From Castor canadensis (Eukaryota > Chordata > Mammalia > Rodentia > Castoridae), in assembly GCF_047511655.1 (NCBI RefSeq), contig NC_133398.1:50907638-50971637 (forward strand): DNA of 64,000 nucleotides, written 5' to 3'. The position numbers were made by a program, and so were the translations under genes. The notes beneath the pieces are model-generated. The model was not told the origin of the DNA. It did not search any database and saw only the letters and a list, made by a program, of their open reading frames with translations. Below are positions 58,921 to 64,000 of the stretch, piece after piece; position 1 is the stretch's first letter, and each line of letters starts with the position of its first letter.

Positions 58921-58989
58921 TCTCTCAAAGCAATTACATCATTTCCCTAAGCCCCCAAAAGAAATCTCAACTCAGATTTTTGAAGCAGC

Positions 58990-61800
58990 TGAAAAATACC
59001 TGAAACCAAAATCAAGAGATTCTTTTAAAATATATTGTACATGATGGATTGAGTTTGTAAAACATTTAGAGAGTACAACATAGTTTGCTTTTTTAAATAA
59101 ATAATGTTTCGATTTATAATTTTACTTAGTTAAATTTTTGAGAGGTTTTTGCAATTCCAAAATTTTGAAATTTAATTCTTACAGGAAAATTTCTTCATAT
59201 ATGTTTAAAAACATTTGACAGATATTTGATGCTAGCTTCTGTAACAGATTTTTTAAATACCAGTAATTTAATCACAATTCAAATTTGTCTTTCCTTCATA
59301 TACAAGTCCAATGCAGGGACTCATAATCAGATGATTTCTTAGGTTAGCCCACCTCCTAATGTTTCAAGTACCTGGCACATCTACTTTTTGGCTTGCCATC
59401 TTCAACATGTAACTACAAATGTGTCTGTGGTGCTTGAGACTATTCTACTTAGTTGCAAATGGGGGGAAAGTATGTTGAATCACGTAGGAGTATATTTAGG
59501 GTCCAAGGTTGTACAGGAAAGAAATCACTGTCAGTCATATTAAAATGGCCTGAATTTATCCTAATATGTTACCTAGGTAAAGTTGGTGAGGTAGGAAATC
59601 TATTTGGGTGGGTTACAGGAAGAGAAGACAAGTTCTTTGAATGAAAGCATTCTTTATTTTTTACCTATTTATAATGATGTTAAGGAAGAAAATGAACCTT
59701 CTTTTTACTGCAGACACATTGCTAAAAATGATCCATCCCAAAGTCTAATTTCACAATTCAAACTCAAGTAAGATATCATGCATTAAAGGTCACAGCATCA
59801 TTGACTCTTTAAGGAAGCACTGAAGTTGGTTCCCAAATGCATAATTGAAGTTAAAAAGTGGCCAAGAGGATGGGAATAAGGTCTTGGATCTCATTGTAAA
59901 TTTCAAGTTGTGTCTTATGACCTGAGAAAAGGAGGAGAGGATAAATAGGAAGTTCACTGCAGGGCCTTGAGGATCATGAAACAAAAGTGGCATGTGAGTC
60001 TTCCTTTTTAACCAGGCCATTCATTTTCATCTCATACTTAAAACATTTGAAAAACAAACTTGAAGGAACTATCCATTTGGCACAATGAGGAAATGCCAGT
60101 AGGATATCGCTTCCCTTCTTTCATTGTTACCACCTTCAGTCACGACTTTGTTATCTTTGCCCTTAGTCATTGGAATGCAAAAAGTGACAACTTTTACTCT
60201 CTATGAAAGTGAAAATGAGAAGGAAAGCTTTGTGCTATATTGCATGCTATCCAGGAAAATTTTACACTCGCTCCATTTAGCTTATTGTGTTCATGTCCAA
60301 TTACTCACATTAGTTCTCAGTTTTCTTTCCTTTTGTAATACTTAGCTAGATCTGGAATCTCTTAGGGAAATTTGAATTGTAAGGACAAAATTTTTCTTTA
60401 AAATTCAAACTGATATTTTCTCAATCTTATATTCTAATTGTGGATGATATACCTCCCAATTAGTTTGGGGGATATGAACAAAGTTTTGTGACCCTCCAAA
60501 GCTGAACTCTATAAAAAAAAAGTTTATAGTGATTATTTCCTCTCCTTGATTTTACTCTTGTATCCTAGAGAAATATTGACATTGAATTCGTGGAATATGC
60601 AGAAAAATATACGTAACATCTGTGCTACAATCTTACAGACAATAAATAACGATGACTGATGGATGAAGTCTTTCTCCTCATTACATGTTTGATCACAGTT
60701 TGCACGGTATTGGTGTGCCATTGTCTACACTGTATGTGTTGCTTATGTTTGAACTTCTGTGCTTCCAAATGTGATGTGGTCTATGGGAGTTTAACACAAA
60801 TTATTGTATTTTTTATTTAGTACTAGTAAATTCATTTACCACATTAATAATTAGGTCAATTGACTTTGATATTATTTAGCAGCTAGTGAACTTAAAAATT
60901 ATTTTCTCATGTGAAGCAAAATTACATGCTTTTACACTAAGAATAGAATATTAAAATACTTTCTATTTTGAAGATTTTTATGGATTTTGAAATATTTATG
61001 GATTTCTTCATTGTGCATCATATATTTTATTAATTTAATATTGCATAATAATTTGATTTATTATAATGTACATAAGTACATACATTGCATTAAGTCACTA
61101 AATTACAAGTAAAATATAATTCATTAAAAAAACCACAATTCCTAAGTAAATTTATTCCACTTAAAGAAGAAGTATGTTAATGAACCAATGTAAGACTATT
61201 CAGAATTGGCACAAGGAATCCCCCATTAACAATGAATATATACCTATAAAAATGAAAAAAACAGATATGAAGAAATTAATAAATTAATAACATGTCTTTA
61301 TAATGTTTAAATTATCAATTATTAATGTATCTACATAGAAAAAATATTTCATTTTATTAAATTTTATTTGCTACCTAATTACCATTTACTTGTGAAATAT
61401 ACTAATGAGTGATTTTTTTCTTATTTAAACTATATGTGAATATATTCTGCCTATTATGTTAATAAGAAGAATGGAAAATAATATTTTATTATTCTGGATA
61501 TCCAGAATGCATTAAGGCACTTTACAGAGTAAAAATTGGTAATGAATTTTTTTAAAGTATGTTAATGAATACAATTTAAATAGTGATGTCTTTTAATTTA
61601 ACTTCCTACTGAAAATTTTTGTTATTTAAAATTTTTGCACTTTCCTTTTTATGTATAAAGGAAAGATACAGATAGTGTACATAGATATGTTACCACTTAT
61701 CTGTGTCGTTGAATTGTAATCAATTTTTCTATTAGGAAAAAAGATCTAAAAGGCTCTGGTGGCACAAGGAGGAAGAGCAATGATGAAAGTAAAATCTTTG
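58990..61800 (+). repeat. Duplicated spacer, copy 2 (paralogue of 25,440-28,480)
   Basis: Collinear with 25,440-28,480 and in part with 32,630-33,838 (for example the region around 60,420-60,600). No gene is seen. AT-rich stretches lie at 60,990-61,110 and 61,240-61,400. The last 100 bases also match the upstream flank of pseudogene 5 (56,840-56,960). Confidence 0.65.
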
Positions 61801-61825
61801 AGAAATTCTTCTCGAAACCCAAATA

Positions 61826-61854
61826 GTGAAAGCAAAAAGAGAAGCAGAAAGTAA
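61826..61854 (+). promoter_or_regulatory. Well-preserved virus-response element of IFNA pseudogene 6
   Basis: GTGAAAGCAAAAAGAGAAG followed by CAGAAAGTAA is the best GAAANN/IRF-type element in the window. A TATA-like TACTTTAG follows at 61,893-61,900. The downstream gene is dead, so the element is either a remnant in slow decay or serves another transcript. Confidence 0.7.
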
Positions 61855-61988
61855 GGGCAGGGCACTGCAAAAATGGAACCTCAAATTTCCCCTACTTTAG
61901 TCAAATGCACATGTAGGCCTTCAGAGACTAGAGGCTAAGGTCTAGGGTCACTCACCTCATCAGGCCAGCAGCATCTGCAACATCTTCA

Positions 61989-62834
61989 GTGGCCTTGCTT
62001 TTGCCTTACTGGTGGCCCTGGTGGTGCTCAGCTGCAGGCCAACCTTCTCCCAATGCTGTGACCTGCCTCAGATCCATATTCTGGGTAACAGAGGGGCCTT
62101 GATACTCCTGGGACACATGGAGAGAATCTCTCCTTTCTCCTGTTTTTTTGGTTTTGACTTTTTTGGTAGTTTTATATGTAGATATAAATATATATATTTC
62201 ATACGTGTACTCATATATACATATACATATGTATATATGAATCTATTGTGCTTTGAACCTATGAAATTCCTTTGGGTAGTTATACTTAAATGCAAATATG
62301 CCTGCTCTCTGGATAGTGACCTGCATCAGACCCTTAGGCTGGGTAGCAGCAGGGCCTCCATTGTCCTGGGACAGGTAAGGAGAATCTGCATATTCTCCCT
62401 CTGGAAGGACAGAAATCATGTTGGATTCCCACAGAAGGAGGTTGATAGCAAGCAGGTGGAGAAGGCTGAACCCATCTCTGTGTTCCCAGTATTTCTTCAT
62501 CCTCATCAGCACAAAGGATTCCTCTACTGCTTGGGAGAAGATCCATCTCTCAAACTGTTTTAGGGCCTTTATCTTTTCATTTTTACTGCTACAAATTCTG
62601 CACTGTCCTCTCTCAGGAGCTGAATGACCTGGAAGTCTGTCCGACACAGGAGGTGGGTGAAGGGAGAGCCTCTCCTGATGCATGAGGACTCCATACTGGC
62701 TGTGAAGAATTACTTCCACAGGATCACTTTCTACCTGGAAGAGAGGAAATACTGCTCTTGTGCCTGGGAGGTTGGCAGACAGAAACCGTAAGCTCCATCT
62801 CTTGCTCAGGAAAGTTTAAGGACTAAAGGAATAA
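61989..62834 (+). pseudogene. Chimeric IFN-alpha-like pseudogene 6
   Basis: The start codon is GTG and the signal peptide has a one-base loss. From 62,012 a frame stays open for 183 codons. It reads VVLSCRPTFSQCCDLPQIH and on to ERISPFSC (mature residue 29). A TA-rich spacer (62,142-62,240) follows, then about 60 bp matching IFN upstream flank (27,600; 33,510). Then a second mature N-terminus begins, SDLHQTLRLGSSRASIVLGQVRRIC. So residues 1-29 occur twice, from two different IFN paralogues. Further on, the [12 protein letters not shown] codons are deleted, and 62,552-62,587 holds a patch copied from 63,920-63,955. The end (CAWEVG) is frame-shifted. Confidence 0.9.
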
Positions 62835-64000
62835 GACCTGGCCCATCATGGTTACTCTCAGTAACCATCACGCTGGATCTCATGGCCCCAAGTTTTGTAA
62901 CAGTGACAGGAGTAGAAAAGAATATTATATTCCTCAAAAAAACCGTGCAGAAATATCTGTCCATCGATTATTGAAATATTTAAAGAAATTATATACAAAA
63001 TGTAAATTATTCACATTCACATAATCTCATGTGTTTGTTTACACTGTGGATAATTTAACTTTAAAAACTCTTCTTTTTAGTTAAATCCTTTTTTTGCTCT
63101 GTTCATTAAGTTTTACTATAAAACCGTGTCGCTTGCATTTATTCTTTTAAATAACATCAAGCCTGATTAGGAAACTTGTTTAAAATTGAGTGCAAGAATT
63201 CATCCATTATTGTTGGGTTTAAATTAAAAGCAAAAACTTGCTTATCTTGATCCAGGTTGTATATGGTTGTCAGATATAGAGTGACTCAAATGTACTCCTT
63301 GATCTCCTGTGCCTTTGATCTTTGTAGAGAAAGAAACAAGAGAACCATAATCATACTTCAGCAATGCAGTTACTTCAAATTCTATCTTTAGAAAAAAGGA
63401 AAACTAATGAAATTCTTTTGTAGAAGAATTTTCTTTGGACATAAAATGGAAAGGAGACTCATGTATCCTATCAGTTCACTGATAGAAATTCAGTGCAAAT
63501 GTTTGTTGCCATTTGATTATTGCCATTTGAATATTGAGTTAGCAATCTATAGAAACCACAATGCCTAAAGGTACTCATGTGATTCCACTGTATTTATTTG
63601 GGGAGAGAGTGTTCAGAGAAAAAATGTCTTTGATGTTATGTTGACTATCATCAAGCTGCTCTGTCTACCGAAATCATCACTACAGGATGAGAATAGATGG
63701 AATTGGTGACATGTAGTGCAAGCTGTATGTGCACAATTAAGGAGCAGACAACTGGAGGTTATGGAAGGTGACTAGGAGGAGTCACTTTCTGGATTTCACT
63801 TACATTATATTCAGACCCGCATTTCTTTTCCCCTTGCTTCAGTGTTCTGAACTACAATGGAAGCTTTCCAGGAATGTTGACAAAAGAAACAAAAAAAATG
63901 ATCCCTCAAAATTATTCAGAAACTCTTTTAGGGCCTTTTTCTTTTCATTTTTACTTTGATATTTTAATTCTAGTATTGAGGTGAAAAATAAAATGTCATG
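62835..64000 (+). other. 3' flank of pseudogene 6 (duplicated unit)
   Basis: Matches the 3' flank of pseudogene 1 (10,663-11,870) in order and orientation, for example TTTAAAATTGAGTGC.AGAATT (11,040 and 63,179) and TATGTTGACTATCA (11,498 and 63,639). It contains the donor of the patch in pseudogene 6 at 63,920-63,955. No gene is seen. Confidence 0.75.

Overview
The window looks like rodent autosomal DNA. It carries short monomeric B1-type SINEs, ID-like SINEs derived from tRNA, and many LINE-1 (L1) copies of one family whose 3' ends share a G-rich tract and then ATGCACATATGAATAA. A squirrel-related or castorimorph (beaver-like) rodent is possible, but I cannot settle the species by eye. There is no sign of bacterial or viral genome organisation.

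The host gene content is part of the type I interferon cluster. Only one interferon gene looks able to make a protein: an intronless IFN-alpha-like gene at 28,684-29,229 (+). It has a 23-residue signal peptide, a virus-response element, a TATA-like box and an AU-rich 3' UTR. Around it are dead relatives, all on the + strand. IFNA-like pseudogenes lie at 10,094, 43,136, 57,119 and 61,989. One IFN-omega-like remnant lies at 55,915. Two paralogous remnants of a more distant type I IFN lie at about 25,005 and 58,640. In one further unit, near 33,838, the IFN coding sequence has been cut out and only its two flanks remain. Shared flanking DNA shows that the locus grew by repeated tandem duplication (for example 26,870-27,930 = 32,630-33,838, and 25,000-28,400 = 58,600-61,700) and then decayed.

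Layout: 1-4,120, three L1 3' ends in a row; 4,120-6,800, duplicated cluster flank; 6,820-9,545, antisense ERV1 (gammaretrovirus-like) fossil; 9,850-11,870, IFNA pseudogene 1 with flanks; 13,033-24,638, LTR-bounded fossil element split by a 6.4 kb antisense L1; 25,000-32,600, unit with the intact IFN gene; 32,600-41,900, its tandem copy without the IFN gene but with a spliced-looking L1 and an older long L1; 43,100-48,200, IFNA pseudogene 4 cut by L1s; 49,700-54,800, duplicated flank, an L1 end and an LTR-like stretch; 55,200-64,000, IFN-omega remnant, IFNA pseudogenes 5 and 6 and an IFN-like fragment.

The most notable points are the cysteine and C-terminal changes in the one intact interferon, the precise loss of an IFN gene from one duplicated unit, a chimeric IFN pseudogene with a repeated N-terminal module and a short patch copied from its own 3' flank, and an L1 copy that looks like a reverse-transcribed spliced transcript. 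No CRISPR array, rRNA or functional tRNA gene was seen. All alignments were made by eye, so boundaries of repeats and duplications are approximate.
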